From positions 17,825,395 through 17,889,394 of the forward strand of contig OX336345.1 in NCBI GenBank assembly GCA_946902875.1: a DNA stretch of 64,000 bases, read 5' to 3'. The notes beneath the pieces are model-generated. The model did no database searches. It saw only the letters and a list, made by a program, of their open reading frames with translations, and was not told the origin of the DNA. Of this stretch, positions 21,071 to 31,736 are shown piece by piece. Source of the stretch: Nematopogon swammerdamellus (taxonomy: Eukaryota > Arthropoda > Insecta > Lepidoptera > Adelidae). Position numbers and translations under genes: made by a program. The stretch's first letter is position 1. Each line of letters begins with the position of its first letter.

Positions 21071-21798
21071 GACTGCAGAAGAACTTCCATTGTTTCAGCA
21101 TCGGTCAAGGCTAGTTGGCCGCACACGCAGCTAAACCAACTGTGTAGGATTAGAGGTTGTAGAATCTGCACCTATGGTATGTCTACTGCTGGACAGAGAA
21201 CTCTCTAGACTGCAGAAGAACTTCCATTGTTTCAGCATCGGTCAAGGCTAGTTGGCCGCACACGCAGCTAAACCAACTGTGTAGGATTAGAGGTTGTAGA
21301 ATCTGCACCTATGGTATGTCTACTGCTGGACAGAGAACTCTCTAGACTGCAGAAGAACTTCCATTGTTTCAGCATCGGTCAAGGCTAGTTGGCCGCACAC
21401 GCAGCTAAACCAACTGTGTAGGATTAGAGGTTGTAGAATCTGCACCTATGGTATGTCTACTGCTGGACAGAGAACTCTCTAGACTGCAGAAGAACTTCCA
21501 TTGTTTCAGCATCGGTCAAGGCTAGTTGGCCGCACACGCAGCTAAACCAACTGTGTAGGATTAGAGGTTGTAGAATCTGCACCTATGGTATGTCTACTGC
21601 TGGACAGAGAACTCTCTAGACTGCAGAAGAACTTCCATTGTTTCAGCATCGGTCAAGGCTAGTTGGCCGCACACGCAGCTAAACCAACTGGGTAAGATTA
21701 GAGGTTGTAGAATCTGCACATATGGTATGCCCACTGCTGGACATAGACTTCTCTAGACTGCAGAAGAACTTTGATTGTTGCAGCATCGGTCAAGGCTA
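21071..21798. repeat. 137-bp tandem array, five units plus a partial sixth
   Basis: Unit starts 'gactgcagaagaacttccat' at 21071, 21208, 21345, 21482, 21619 and 21756, spaced exactly 137 bases. The first four units look identical. The fifth has several substitutions, and the sixth stops after ~43 bases. Each unit ends in 'ctactgctggaca', a reversed version of the RTE tail motif. The array sits directly downstream (minus strand) of the RTE fragment at 21.8-22.0 kb. Confidence 0.97.
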
Positions 21799-21799
21799 T

Positions 21800-22020
21800 T
21801 TATTTTTTAATTGAAATCAGCCCATATCCAATTTTCTTCCAGTCCTCCCGGCCTGCAGCGGTACGGAACGACTGCTTTTCCTCGACGTGATGTCGTCGTC
21901 CCACCTGGTGGGTGGTCTACCCACACTCCGTTTCCCTGTCCACGGCCGCCAGTTTAGGACACGGTTACTCCAACGGCCGTCGTCTCTTCGGCTAACGTGC
22001 CCTGGAGGCTCACTATAGGT
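21800..22020 (-). pseudogene. RTE-type reverse transcriptase C-terminal fragment
   Basis: The minus-strand frame contains VGRPPTRWDDDI, the hallmark block near the C-terminus of lepidopteran RTE-like endonuclease/reverse transcriptases, followed out of frame by the equivalent of a Trp/Arg-rich end. The upstream polymerase is missing. Frameshifts make it non-functional. Confidence 0.75.
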
Positions 22021-22084
22021 TGTATAAAAATAGCCTTAGGGCTGGGATACGCCCAGCCCTAAGGCTAATAAAGTATAGTATGGA

Positions 22085-22211
22085 CGGGAGATAGAGAGAG
22101 AGAGAGAATTTAAGAGAAGTGGTTGTTTATTATCATATTTGCGTTTAAATCGGACTTTTTACCGATTTTTTAACCGAGTCTACCACGAGCTAAGTCGCGG
22201 GAAAAGCTAGT
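22085..22211 (+). mobile_element. Helitron-like 3' end
   Basis: 'gagagaatttaagagaagtg' ... 'gcgtttaaatcggacttttt' ... 'cacgagctaagtcgcgggaa' ending ctagt. Same family as 14.22-14.34 kb. Degenerate hairpin. Confidence 0.5.
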
Positions 22212-22975
22212 ATAACGTAAAACTATTTCCACTATCCCTTGTGTACGTCCTAAGTCAGTGATACGCCAAAGTTACGATATTATTATATAAGTCAATATCC
22301 TAAGTACATTCTCACTATGGTAGTGAATCTACATACTTAGGTCATTAGCAGTGGATCTGCATACCTTCAACATTTCAAGTGTTCCTTTATCGATTACCCT
22401 ACCGTGCGAATGGTGAGCATGCAATGCGGGTGTGCGGTTTCATTCTAATTACCCTGAATCGGGTGCATGGCTACACGCGCTTCCCTCATCGAAAATAGGT
22501 ACATCACTAGATGATAACACTTTTCGGATCTGCGTAAGACTGAGAATCCCTGGACGGTTTTTATTATTGATTTATTTTCTTAAGTTTAGGTTTAAATTTT
22601 TTAAGTTAGTTTAAGTTTGTTAGTTTAATATTATGTTAGTTTTATTGATATTATATACTACATTCTTTTCGCTTATTTGTAATTAAATTACGCATATTTA
22701 TTTAACAGTTCAGTAATATTTAACTTTCCAATAAATACTACATATCCACCTACGCATAATCAGTGTCATGTCATATGTTTCTTCATTACAGTTATCGTTA
22801 AAATAACATTTCAATCGAATCAATAATTTTGTGTTAGTGCCGGTAATGCTAAAAGCTGTGGCGATGACACGAACCGAATGATTTAAATCGAAAAATTTAT
22901 ATCGTTGGGTTTTTCTAAGAACGAGATAGAAAAATCATGTGTTCCGGACTATTGTTTTAGACACAGATAGAATGA
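22212..22975. other. AT-rich spacer
   Basis: No gene or repeat family recognised. Confidence 0.3.
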
Positions 22976-23395
22976 TCATGTGCTCCGGTTTGGTTTTCCT
23001 TAGACAACCGTCTATTACGGTTTGGTATTCTTTAGACATAGATGGAACACTGAAGAATAATATATTTCAGTTTGGTTTTCTTTAGACATAGAACACTGAA
23101 CAATAATCTATTTCAGTTTAGTTTTCTTTAGACATATGTAGATAGAACACTGAACAATAATCCGTTTCAGTTTGGTTTTCTTTAGACATAGATAGAACAC
23201 TGAACAATAATCTAATTCAGTTTGGTTTTCTTTAGACATAGATAGAACACTGAAAAATAATCTAATTCAGTTTGGTTTTCTTTAGACATAGATAGAACAC
23301 TGAACAATAATATATTTTAGTTTGGTTTTCTTTAGACATAAATAGAACACTGAACAATATAATCTACTTCAGTTTAGTTTTCTTTAGTCATAGAT
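22976..23395. repeat. ~50-bp minisatellite, about eight units
   Basis: Repeating 'gtttggttttctttagacat' + agatagaacactgaacaata + atctaattca. The units at the left edge are degenerate, and unit length varies by a few bases because of small indels. AT-rich and non-coding. Confidence 0.93.
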
Positions 23396-23965
23396 AATTT
23401 TTTAATCCGTGATTCCTTGCGTTTAGCTACAATATGAGCAAACTGAACTTAACCGTGAAATCGTCTAATTACTACCACAACAAACTAATCACACATGTGA
23501 AATACAGTGATTGGCAGATCAAGCATACGCTTTGTAAGGAACAGACGTTTAATTATCGCTCGCTGCAGCTGCGATGTTGCCAAATGCAACCGAATCTGCA
23601 TTGAATGAGCCTCCATGAGAATTGGCGTTCAGCGCAATTATAATCATTTAACGGAAAGGTAAATAGTCCAAGGATTTTCCTTACGTGTAAATTTATGGCA
23701 AATTGGGTACCTTTGAAACAGTTGTGCTTTTCAGAGGGTGTAGATCGATTTTGACAATACTTTTTAGATTTCGGGTTATGTGAATGATGTGGCTACAGGA
23801 TGGCACAACGCCCGAGATTCGAGAAAAAGGAATTGACGTTTTAAATAAAGTATAGTTAAATTATGACGATGACGGCCGCGGAGGCGTGATGATATTTTCA
23901 TTTGTTTTGACAGTCTAGTCGGCAGGAACGTTTTGGCTCAACGTATTATATTTTTTTTTTTATTA
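23396..23965. other. Unique-looking spacer
   Basis: No recognised gene. 'gctgcagctgcgatgttgcc' near 23565-23585 is locally GC-rich. No repeat copies seen. Confidence 0.3.
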
Positions 23966-23966
23966 T

Positions 23967-24260
23967 TTTTTTTTTTATTGAAACTGACACGGTTGGCTAC
24001 ATCACCTACAACATCCGTGATGTCAGCCCATAACACCGGTTGGACTTGGTGCCACGTCAGTGCTTCCCTTCGATCGTGCCGGCTACACTGAACTGGACAG
24101 AAAACACAAACTATTTACATAGCCGTTTCGACCGACCTTTCATTCAGTGCGGTGGTACCAACCCGGGTGGGTTAAACCCTACCACCTAGTAATATAAGAA
24201 GGGAGTCATATCCCTTAGTCGCCTTTTACGACATTCACGGGGAGAGATGCAGTGTTGCTG
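23967..24260 (-). mobile_element. SINE copy, head B and tail X
   Basis: Near full-length reverse copy with poly-T at its left. Matches 13.71-14.03 kb closely, but the extreme head (gcactgcatctctcc on) is degraded after 24255. Confidence 0.85.
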
Positions 24261-24635
24261 TGCAGTGATGCATATTCTTTTGTTGTCGTTTTTTTTAATT
24301 TTTTATTATTAAAAAAAGAGTTCCAACCATTATTTTGTGAACCGTTACATTCAAAGTTAAATTAATGTTATATTGATGGGATCTTGAATACAAATTGATG
24401 ATCACAGATTGCACCAACAACGAGTGTGCAAAAAGCTCTTCATTCTAAGTATTGATTTATAATCAGAATAAAAAATCTTTTCAATTTATCATCAGGCATA
24501 GTGCAACGAACTTTATGTTATTTTTAAAATTTTCCTCTAAATTATTCATACCCAACAACCAAAGAACTTAAAAGGATAGAATGATGTTATGAACAATGCA
24601 TACATTTTACAACGTAAAGTATATAAGTAAACAAG

Positions 24636-24880
24636 CTGTGCCCGCGGCTCCGCCCGCTCTCATATTTCATTTCACTGCTAACCTCATAAGCCAATTAGCG
24701 TGATAGTAAGTAGCCTATAGTTGATGGGAAGAATCAAGCTATCCGTAGAATTTTTTTTTATTAAAATCGGTCCAGGGGTTCTCGAGTTATAAGCGGACAG
24801 ACAGACATACACTCAGACACTCAGACACTCAGACAGAAAGCAGACGTTGGATTTTATTATAGGTAAGGATAAATAGGTAT
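24636..24880 (-). mobile_element. Helitron-like or related repeat with 'gcccgcggct' end
   Basis: Begins 'agctgtgcccgcggctccgc' and ends 'ggattttattataggtaagg', with an internal gttctcgagttataagcg and a cagacagac tract. The first block is the mirror of the common 'agccgcgggcacagct' end. Non-coding. Confidence 0.5.
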
Positions 24881-24934
24881 GTAATATACTCTCTAGTCTG
24901 GCGTCTGTGTGTGTACATATGCATGTAGATAGAT

Positions 24935-25075
24935 AGATAGAAAATGCTTGATTGCTCCAGTAAACATTAAACAGTAACAAGTACATTAGAAAATTTACCT
25001 AAGGTGCAAAGGCGGACTTATACTTTACAGAGATTTCTTACAGTCAAACTTTGGATGTTTGAGATTTGATAACAT
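24935..25075 (-). repeat. Diverged non-LTR 3' end
   Basis: 'gatagatagatag', 'caaggtgcaaaggcgg'-like text and 'ttacagtcaa' match the 9.43 and 58.58 kb repeats at lower identity. Confidence 0.4.
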
Positions 25076-25369
25076 AGTGGAATGTAAGTAGGTAGTAGCA
25101 AAATAGTTGAAGCGAGCATGTGTGTTCGCTTATAACTCAAGAACGGCTCAACATAGTCCCTTGCTGTTTTATGCGACATTCTGTCCGCCAGGTTACTTAT
25201 AGCATCACGCCACTATTCATATGAGCTGAACAGTGGGGTCGGAAGTGAATGCAGTCGGAAAAATCGGCCAATTCGGTTAGATAACAGTGATTAATTTACG
25301 CGAAAACTACTAAGCCGATTTATATAGCGGTTTTACCAATATAATCTATAATGTTTTTTTTTTACTTTT

Positions 25370-25562
25370 TGCTCTTATTATTATTAGCATATCCAACATA
25401 ACACATATTCTGTGAAAATTCCAACCGGCTACCTACTACGGTTCAAAAGAGACAGCCCTAGGACGGACGCACGGACAGACAGACAGACAGACACACAGAC
25501 AGACAGACAGACAGACGTTGTAGGCTTAGTAATAGGCCTCTGTATGGATACGGAACCCTAAT
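25370..25562 (+). mobile_element. 'ggttccgtac' element, 3' part
   Basis: 'ttctgtgaaaattccaaccg', 'tactacggttcaaaagagac', a long (cagacaga) tract and 'ggcttagtaataggcctctg' + 'tacggaaccctaa'. The 5' end is not attached. Confidence 0.65.
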
Positions 25563-25659
25563 AAGCAATATACAACAATGTGACAGATATGTACTATAAA
25601 CAAATTGCAATTTAAGTATTTTAGTTCATTTATATTTTGATTAAATATATAAAATACTA

Positions 25660-26092
25660 ACTTTTGCCCGCGACTTTGTCCGCGTGGATAACTGAATTTA
25701 TCGATAAATTTGGGCCAATTTACACAATATCTTTATAAATTATAGCCTATAATGTTATTCTGATGTGCAAGCTATAGTACTGTAAAGTCTCATCAGAATC
25801 TGTTCAGTAGTTTTTGCGTGAAAGAGGAACAAAGATCCATACATCCTTCCATACATTTATTATTTTTTTTATGGAAACTGACACGGTTGGCTACATCACC
25901 TACAACGTCCGTGATGTAAGCCCATAATACCGGGTGAACTAGGTGCCATGTCAGTGCTTCCCCCTTTGATCGTGCCGGCTACACTGAACTGGTCGGAAAA
26001 CACAAACTATTTATATAGCCGTTTGGACCGACGACGTTTCATTCATCCATCCATCCTCACAAACTTTCGCGTTTATAATATCAGTAGGATTT
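25660..26092 (-). mobile_element. Helitron-like element interrupted by a SINE
   Basis: 'acttttgcccgcgactttgt' at the left is the mirrored terminal hairpin. 'ctttcgcgtttataatatca' plus gtaggat at the right is the other end. Bases 25862-26044 are a SINE insertion, which dates this element as older than that SINE copy. Confidence 0.5.
25862..26044 (-). mobile_element. SINE tail-X copy, 5'-truncated
   Basis: Poly-T, 'atggaaactgacacggttgg' through 'gccgtttggaccgacg'. The head is lost. It sits inside the Helitron-like element. Confidence 0.8.
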
Positions 26093-26430
26093 GTAGCACA
26101 GAATAGCGATCGGCGGCCGCCTTGCCCCAGCCATCTTTATGAATACCAGCACTGTAATTAATTACTTTCACCTTCTCGGCAAGATAATGCCCAGTCCATA
26201 ATTTTTAATATTTTGGTCGCAGCAATAATACGAACAGGCTATGGAGCTCTTTGAAGCAATAATAAATAGCTCATGTAACTAACCAGTCAAGGTTACCAAG
26301 TTCAAATGCCAGTAACCAATCACAATATATATACTGTTATTGTATGTAGCGGTTCGATCCAGATACATAACTTAATTCAGACACATTAAATGGAATTAAA
26401 TCTATTTGTGTGAGTTGTTTATTTGTGTTC

Positions 26431-26706
26431 CTCTCCCGGTGCATGTCGTAAAAGGCGAGTAAGGCATAAGGACAAGATGCCGTGCTAAAGGGCGATAGGG
26501 TAGCCACCTCTCACCTTGGCGCGGTCCTTCCACCGAGTCATGCAGCAAGTGGGTCTTTGTGCATTACTTGCTGCTAGATAGTTACTATGCTGAATGTGGT
26601 GGTCGGTGTTGTGCTGTAAATAACAAGAGTACTTGCAGAACAACACCGACTGCTCTGTTTACTCCGATTGTCGGTGTACAGCGTGTGGTATGTATGTATG
26701 TATGTA
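26431..26706 (+). mobile_element. SINE copy, head B and tail Z
   Basis: 'ctctcccggtgcatgtcgta' through 'gtcatgcagcaagtgggtct', 'gtggtggtcggtgttgtgct' and the (tatg)n tail. The first ~30 bases of the head are missing relative to 12.75 kb. Confidence 0.8.
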
Positions 26707-27015
26707 GCTAATAGTGCTTATTCAAAGCAGGTAAATTATGTTAGTAGGTATTATCTACTTTTACAAGATCGACGGATTTCTAACTAACTAGTATTGTAAG
26801 TACGCATTGTTCTTACTTCACTGCACTGGAGAAGGCAAATCGATTTATTCAATGAATGTGTTTATTGACATTCCTTTTAAACCGTTGCAAACCGCGCCAG
26901 GAAATACAAATTATAACAATTTCTAAGATAATTTGTATTCTACTGCGTCAGAACGGTTCGTTATGATGTATTTTTCCGGAGTTATCAGAAAGGCTCGTTT
27001 AGTGTACGTACTATA

Positions 27016-27457
27016 CAGGGTGACTGGAATTTAGATCTATTCCTTGAAAGGGGTTATACTAGAGGTTATTTGGAACAATTTAACGGTCAACAACTGGGTT
27101 TTTTTACATTAAAAAAATTTTTTTTTCCATTCATTTTCATAAAAATAAAAATAAATTGTCATTTAAGACATTTTATTTCTGTGATATTGAGAATTTTGGG
27201 CCTATATTTTTATTTGAAATGATTGGTAGCTTACATAGCATCTTTCAGAAAAATATCAATGGACTGCCCAAAAATAATTATATTTTTTACAACTTTTTTT
27301 CGATTGAAAGTCAGAAATAAAAAAAAATCTTAAAACTCCGATATCTCGGAATCGGAAACCGCTCATTTTCGACCCCCAGTTGATGGGAGTTAAATTGTTC
27401 CAAATAACCTCTAGTGTAACCCCTTTCAAGGAATAGATCGAATTTCCAGTCACCCTG
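27016..27457. mobile_element. Mariner-like MITE with ~85-bp terminal inverted repeats
   Basis: The left end 'cagggtgactggaatttaga' and the mirrored right end 'cagggtgactggaaattcga' continue to match through 'ggttatttggaacaatttaa'. TA is present on both sides (27014-27015, 27458-27459), the target of Tc1/mariner-type transposases. About 440 bp with no transposase. The interior is A/T homopolymer-rich. Confidence 0.82.
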
Positions 27458-27495
27458 TATACCGTTTTTTTGGGTTCTATTCCGTATTTTATGGG

Positions 27496-27630
27496 ACCCT
27501 TGGCCGGTTTTTAGGGTTCCGTACCTTAAAAGGTAAATTCTTATATATAAGATCACTTCCGTGTTCGTCCGTCTGACACAGAGGTTTTTCTCGAAAACTA
27601 AGTAACGTAGAAACTTGAAATTTGGCATGA
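27496..27630 (+). repeat. Interspersed 'agggttccgtacct' repeat
   Basis: 'agggttccgtaccttaaaag', 'gttcgtccgtctgacacaga' and 'ctcgaaaactaagtaacgta' form a recognisable repeat distinct from the gacagaca-tailed family, though both share the ttccgtac start. Confidence 0.5.
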
Positions 27631-27694
27631 TAGATCTTGATGATGCGCAAACTTAACGCTCGTATACTTGCGCGTCGTGAAGAAGGCATGTAGA

Positions 27695-27885
27695 ACTGTC
27701 TTCTTGCTTGTATACGTGTCTTGTACTTGCTGTTTGCTAAATTGTTGTGTCCTAATGCTTCGCCAAGCGTGGTGGTCGGTGTTGTGCTGTAATTTAACCT
27801 AGCGGTTGCAATTATGGAACATTGGTTACTCTGCTTACCACGATTGTCGGATATAAACCGTAATGGTGTCTATTGTATGCATGTA
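27695..27885 (+). mobile_element. Strongly diverged head-B-family SINE body
   Basis: 'tgcttcgccaagcgtggtgg', 'tcggtgttgtgctgtaattt', 'ttactctgcttaccacgatt' and 'gtcgg' identify it. Head and tail are eroded. Confidence 0.6.
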
Positions 27886-28162
27886 TAACACAAAATTAAT
27901 TCGCAAGTATTACTCAAGAAGCCACAATATCGGCTTGTAAATTTTCCCACAAGCCTTCCAGTCTATCTAGCCAGCAATAAGGCAAAGCCAACGGCTGCGG
28001 CGGCGTCTTTTGTTTTATTCAATGCTTCGCAAGCGGTGAATGCCAGCAGTATGTCACGATCCATGAATATGGGCCTAGGACTCGAGAGCCAAATGTCAGA
28101 TTAAAGGCAGCTATCGCAGGAGCCATTTACCAGAACTGAGAAAATATTATAATAGCAATAAA

Positions 28163-28215
28163 TAAGAGCCAAGTGCGAGCCGGACTCGAGCACCGAGGGT
28201 TCCGTACAACCACAC
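28163..28215 (+). repeat. 'ggttccgtac' element, 5' end only
   Basis: 'gagccaagtgcgagccggac' and 'gcaccgagggttccgtacaa'. The 3' part is absent. Confidence 0.55.
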
Positions 28216-28487
28216 AACATAATACTCTTTAGTACTGCATTGTCCGCCCCTACGTGTTTTCCACATTCCGAAGGTTAGGTCGTAAAGAATGTCGCAAGGC
28301 ATTAAACTCGCCTTTTGTGACACTTTTAAACAATGAAACAAAGTATATTTTCATTTTATTTCAGTATATTTTTATTTATATTATGTGTTTACCAAAATAA
28401 TTGTGTTTTCTAAAATAAAGGAACGCCTAAATAAAATTTACAGCAATGGTTTTATATGGTCAGATAACCCATTGCTTCTTATAGTAA

Positions 28488-28736
28488 AAATATATAAATG
28501 TTTTGCTGCAACTTTGCTGCAACATGGTCAAAAAAACCTGCAAAAGGCATTTTCGTGATATTTTTCTATTGAGCAAAGTTAATCAAATAATGTTTAAAAA
28601 AAATCGAACTGCCCTAATAGGTAAAGTTTTACATTCTTATATTAAAACTGAATATGACATGACAGTGAGTAATATTGATAGTACATCTCTTAGAAAGAGC
28701 GGAATATCACCTTTTATGCAGCCTTCAATCAGTTGA
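28488..28736 (+). pseudogene. Possible DNA-transposase C-terminal remnant
   Basis: A short frame ends with LRKSGISPFMQPSIS, reminiscent of the 'F.k.GIyPfn' block near the end of pogo/Tigger-type DDE transposases. This rests on one short motif. It lies just left of a 147-bp inverted repeat, which could be the terminal part of the same element. Confidence 0.25.
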
Positions 28737-28763
28737 AACTGCATGTAAACAGCCAAATGGACA

Positions 28764-28910
28764 AAAATTACAAATTTAAAAAACCCCTGAGCCCTTAAAA
28801 AGTAAAAAATAATAACCCCAAAACGCTAAGAAAATACCCGTGCACTATAAATAACGGAAATTATTTTTTACATTTTAAGGGCTCGGGGGTTTTTTAAATT
28901 TGTAATTTAA
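28764..28910. repeat. Inverted repeat, ~47-bp arms
   Basis: 'aaattacaaatttaaaaaac' with ccctgagcccttaaaa is mirrored at the right by 'ttttaagggctcgggggttt' with tttaaatttgtaattt. The loop is about 48 bases. Foldback element without coding sequence. Confidence 0.85.
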
Positions 28911-29543
28911 CTTTAATTTCAAGTTTTTTTTTTAAACTCATCCAAGTCGATCCATCCGTGAGACGTAATTGTTTGATTACTTCATAATTACTTGATTACT
29001 TGATTAGTAACACAGCTAAGAACCATCCCGGTCAAACCAATTCTAATAAAAAAAACCGCATCCAAATCGACCTATCCGTTTGGGAGCTACGATGCCCTCT
29101 TTTAAACGTTCAAGCATTTTTGTCGAAAATCTTCACTAATAATAAGTACAATGTAAAGTCGAACTTAGCGTAATTAAGTTTGCTACCATTTACAAAGAAG
29201 ATAATTATTCCACAAAATAGTAGTTTGCCGACCTTCCAAATAAAATATCGTCTATTCAGCATGTACCTAAGTAAAATATGGAGCAAGTTTGCGCTTCGAG
29301 TTATCAGAGACCAACATCTCTGTGTCAATCCATCACGCCGTGACGCCGTGTCGCAAGGGCTGTAAGGCGAACGGAGTTTCGAAAAACCCCGTGAACACTG
29401 CTCACAATCAGTGTAGGGTTTCGAAGCATCTGTTGCACTTTAATATACGTTGGGCAACGGAGATAGTGTTTCGTATAGAATATTCTAAGTGGATGATAAG
29501 TTTGTTTTTATTCTTAGAATTCGGTTTTAGTTATTGGCTATTA
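28911..29543. other. Spacer, no gene recognised
   Basis: Includes two copies of a 'tccaagtcgatccatccgt'-like text (28940, 29050). No recognisable coding family. Confidence 0.3.
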
Positions 29544-29660
29544 TCAATCCAGGGAAGTCTCCGGTATGGCACCTAACTTCTCGGAGGTGATATTGGCTGG
29601 TCGGAGCATGTGCTTTGGCCCCTCCGACACAACCACCCATACAGGATTACATAAAAAAAT
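29544..29660 (+). mobile_element. SINE tail-Y fragment, 5'-truncated
   Basis: 'caatccagggaagtctccgg' to 'ggattacataaaaaaat'. Same truncation point as the 13.10 kb copy, which suggests either a shared RT stop site or an independently mobile tail unit. Confidence 0.75.
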
Positions 29661-29904
29661 ATATAGGTAGGCATACTCGAGACTCGTGAAACGGAAAGAA
29701 CGTATGAAATAAAATAGAGTTAAATCATGGCATAACAGGTGACCCTGACGACGGCCGAGGAGGTGGGACGTCATTTTCGTTTGTTAAATTTCGGATCTAG
29801 AGAAGACCTGGGAAGCAGAGAGACACAAAATGTTTTATGTGTAAGCCTCATTGATTTTATAACCCTGTCGGGACAGATAGACCACTCCATATAACAAATT
29901 TGGT

Positions 29905-30105
29905 AACGTTGTAAATCGTAAAACCAACAGAGGGCGTTAATAATTTTTCTTGATGTTGTCGTAAAACAAACAGGTGGCGTTAATGTTTGTTAATACTTCT
30001 ATACTAAGGGCGCTATCTAGTTGAAATACAACATGTATCTAGGTACCTTTAATTGTCACTAGGCTGTAGAATTACTGCTACTAGACAAAAGATGGCGCTT
30101 TCATT
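29905..30105 (+). promoter_or_regulatory. Cluster of CTCF-like motifs in a degenerate tandem repeat
   Basis: 'ccaacagagggcgttaat' (29924), 'aaacaggtggcgttaat' (29967), 'ctaagggcgctat' (30004) and 'caaaagatggcgct' (30086) share the AGNNGGCGYT core of CTCF-type sites and one orientation. The first two lie in ~43-base repeated units. Function is inferred from motif shape only. Confidence 0.3.
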
Positions 30106-30302
30106 TATATTTATAAAGAACATTATTTATGTAAATTCCAAAATTTTTAATTATATTTGAATAATAAAATTATGACAATTTACAATTAAACTAACACTTC
30201 TTATCAAATTAAATAAAATATAAAAATGTTTTGAAAATTATTTGGTATACGGAACAAAATATTATTATGATTGTAATTTCCTGTTTGTGCGCTTTTAATA
30301 GA

Positions 30303-30366
30303 TAGATCCACACAGAGCACGGAATACCCCCGCGCGCGCGCGCGCGGTATTCCGTGCTCTGTGGAT
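30303..30366. repeat. Hairpin with alternating CG core
   Basis: 'agagcacggaatacc' and its mirror 'ggtattccgtgctct' flank a run of alternating c/g (30331-30346). The whole folds as one stem of about 29 bp. The alternating purine-pyrimidine core could adopt Z-DNA. Confidence 0.9.
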
Positions 30367-30422
30367 AGAACGTATTTATTTAGTTGAACAGTTAAGACTG
30401 TTCCGAGGTTGTATTGCTCCAT

Positions 30423-30778
30423 ACAAAATCGTCTTTCGGCTCTCACGTTTTCTACCCCCCTAAACCTTAACCGATTCCGACGATTTTTTGGTGTTGTAAT
30501 AAGGACAGTCCAATCTACGTACCTGTCTTTTTTTTATTTTGATAAAATATACGAGACCCGAGCTATAAATTGGTTTTAATAACGAAAAAATTGGAATTTT
30601 AAATTTTTTTATGACATGAAGTTCATTAAGCTGTATTTAATTATTACTTTGTATATCGAAGAAATAAAAAAGACAGGTACGTAGATTTGACTGTCCTTAT
30701 TACAACAAAAAAATAATCGTAAGAATCGGATAAGGTTTAGGGGGGTAGAAAACGTGAGAGCCGAAACACTAATTTTGT
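30423..30778. mobile_element. MITE with ~110-bp terminal inverted repeats
   Basis: The left arm (from acaaaat over 'tttcggctctcacgttttct', 'aataaggacagtc' to 'gtacctgtctttttt') is mirrored at 30666-30778 with few mismatches, around a 130-base AT-rich loop. No transposase and no clear target duplication seen. Confidence 0.8.
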
Positions 30779-31338
30779 TGTAATTTGTAGATATATTCGC
30801 TGAGAACGTGCAGCTGTCCCTATTACACGTTTCGGTGAGGTACGAGCACGGGGGAGGGTGTAGAGACACACAATACACACACAGAGATAACTCTAAGCCA
30901 TAGTGTTGTACCCCAATGTTATCGATAGCGATAAATCTTAGTGATGTGAACTATGTCATCGATGTGCAGATATTTTCAGCCCCTTCTGCGGGAAATGAAC
31001 AATATATCCCGAAATATCTCAATATTTACGGTTCCGTAAGTAAAATCAGAAACCTATTAGTCTCAGTTCAATGTCAGTTCGTCCATCCGACCGTCTGATA
31101 ATACTGATGTCACCCAATGCTACAAATGGTATTAGAATTGTAATCAGAGGCTTAAATTCTGGTAAATGTATTAATATTTACCCACGACGACGGAACGGAG
31201 AAGCTGTATGCGTTACTTTCCAGGTTTCTTTCTTTCTTTCGAATTTATAAAATTAAATTAAATTAAGTAGGTACCTACCTATAGTAAAGTATTTTATGAG
31301 ATGTGATGATTTCTTTCCGAGTTAGAAATATTATAAAG
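30779..31338. other. Spacer, no gene recognised
   Basis: 'tacggttccgtaag' (31028) is a repeat scrap. The remainder shows no known family. Confidence 0.3.
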
Positions 31339-31736
31339 CGGCGGGTGGCCGAGTGGTTTGGGCATCGGCTTCTCATGCGAGAGGTCCGAGGTTCGAATCC
31401 GGTCGGCGTGTACCAATGAGTTTTTTCTGACGAAAAAACTTACGTGCATACCTGCACCTGCTGCTTCACCGTTCGGAACCGGTGTAAAACTGTAGGTCCC
31501 TTCCCTTGCCCCTTACTAGGTGGTAGGCTCAAATTGTAGCCGACTGGGTTGGTACCACAGTACTGGATGTAAGATGGCCGCATAGCAGCCTCGGTTGTGT
31601 TCTCCTCTAGTCCAGTATAGCCAGCAATCCAGGGAAGTCTCCAGTATGGCACCTACCTTCTCGGAGGTGATATTGGCTGGTCGGAGCATGCGCTTTGGCC
31701 CCTCCGACTCAGCCACCCATACCGGATCACATTAAA
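31339..31736 (+). mobile_element. SINE, tRNA-like head (head C) and tail Y, reference copy
   Basis: 'gcgggtggccgagtggtttg' (A-box region) and 'gaggttcgaatccggtc' (B box, 31388-31404) lie ~45 bases apart, as in a tRNA-derived polymerase III promoter of Ser/Leu type. A ~330-bp body and the tail 'ccggatcacattaaaaaac' follow. The middle (ctaggtggtagg, 'ccgactgggttggtaccac', gtccagtatagccagc) is homologous to the body of head-A SINEs. Best preserved copy of this family in the window. Confidence 0.85.

Noticed and set aside
21071..21798. 137-bp direct repeats considered as a CRISPR array
   Set aside because: Units are contiguous with no unique spacers and far longer than CRISPR repeats; the context is eukaryotic.
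30204..30446. Open frame through the CG-core hairpin
   Set aside because: Its 'RARAR' stretch is the alternating CG tract; nothing supports coding.
31339..31412. tRNA-like sequence considered as a functional tRNA gene
   Set aside because: Boxes A and B are present but I could not fold a convincing acceptor stem or anticodon loop, and it continues into a repeated SINE body.
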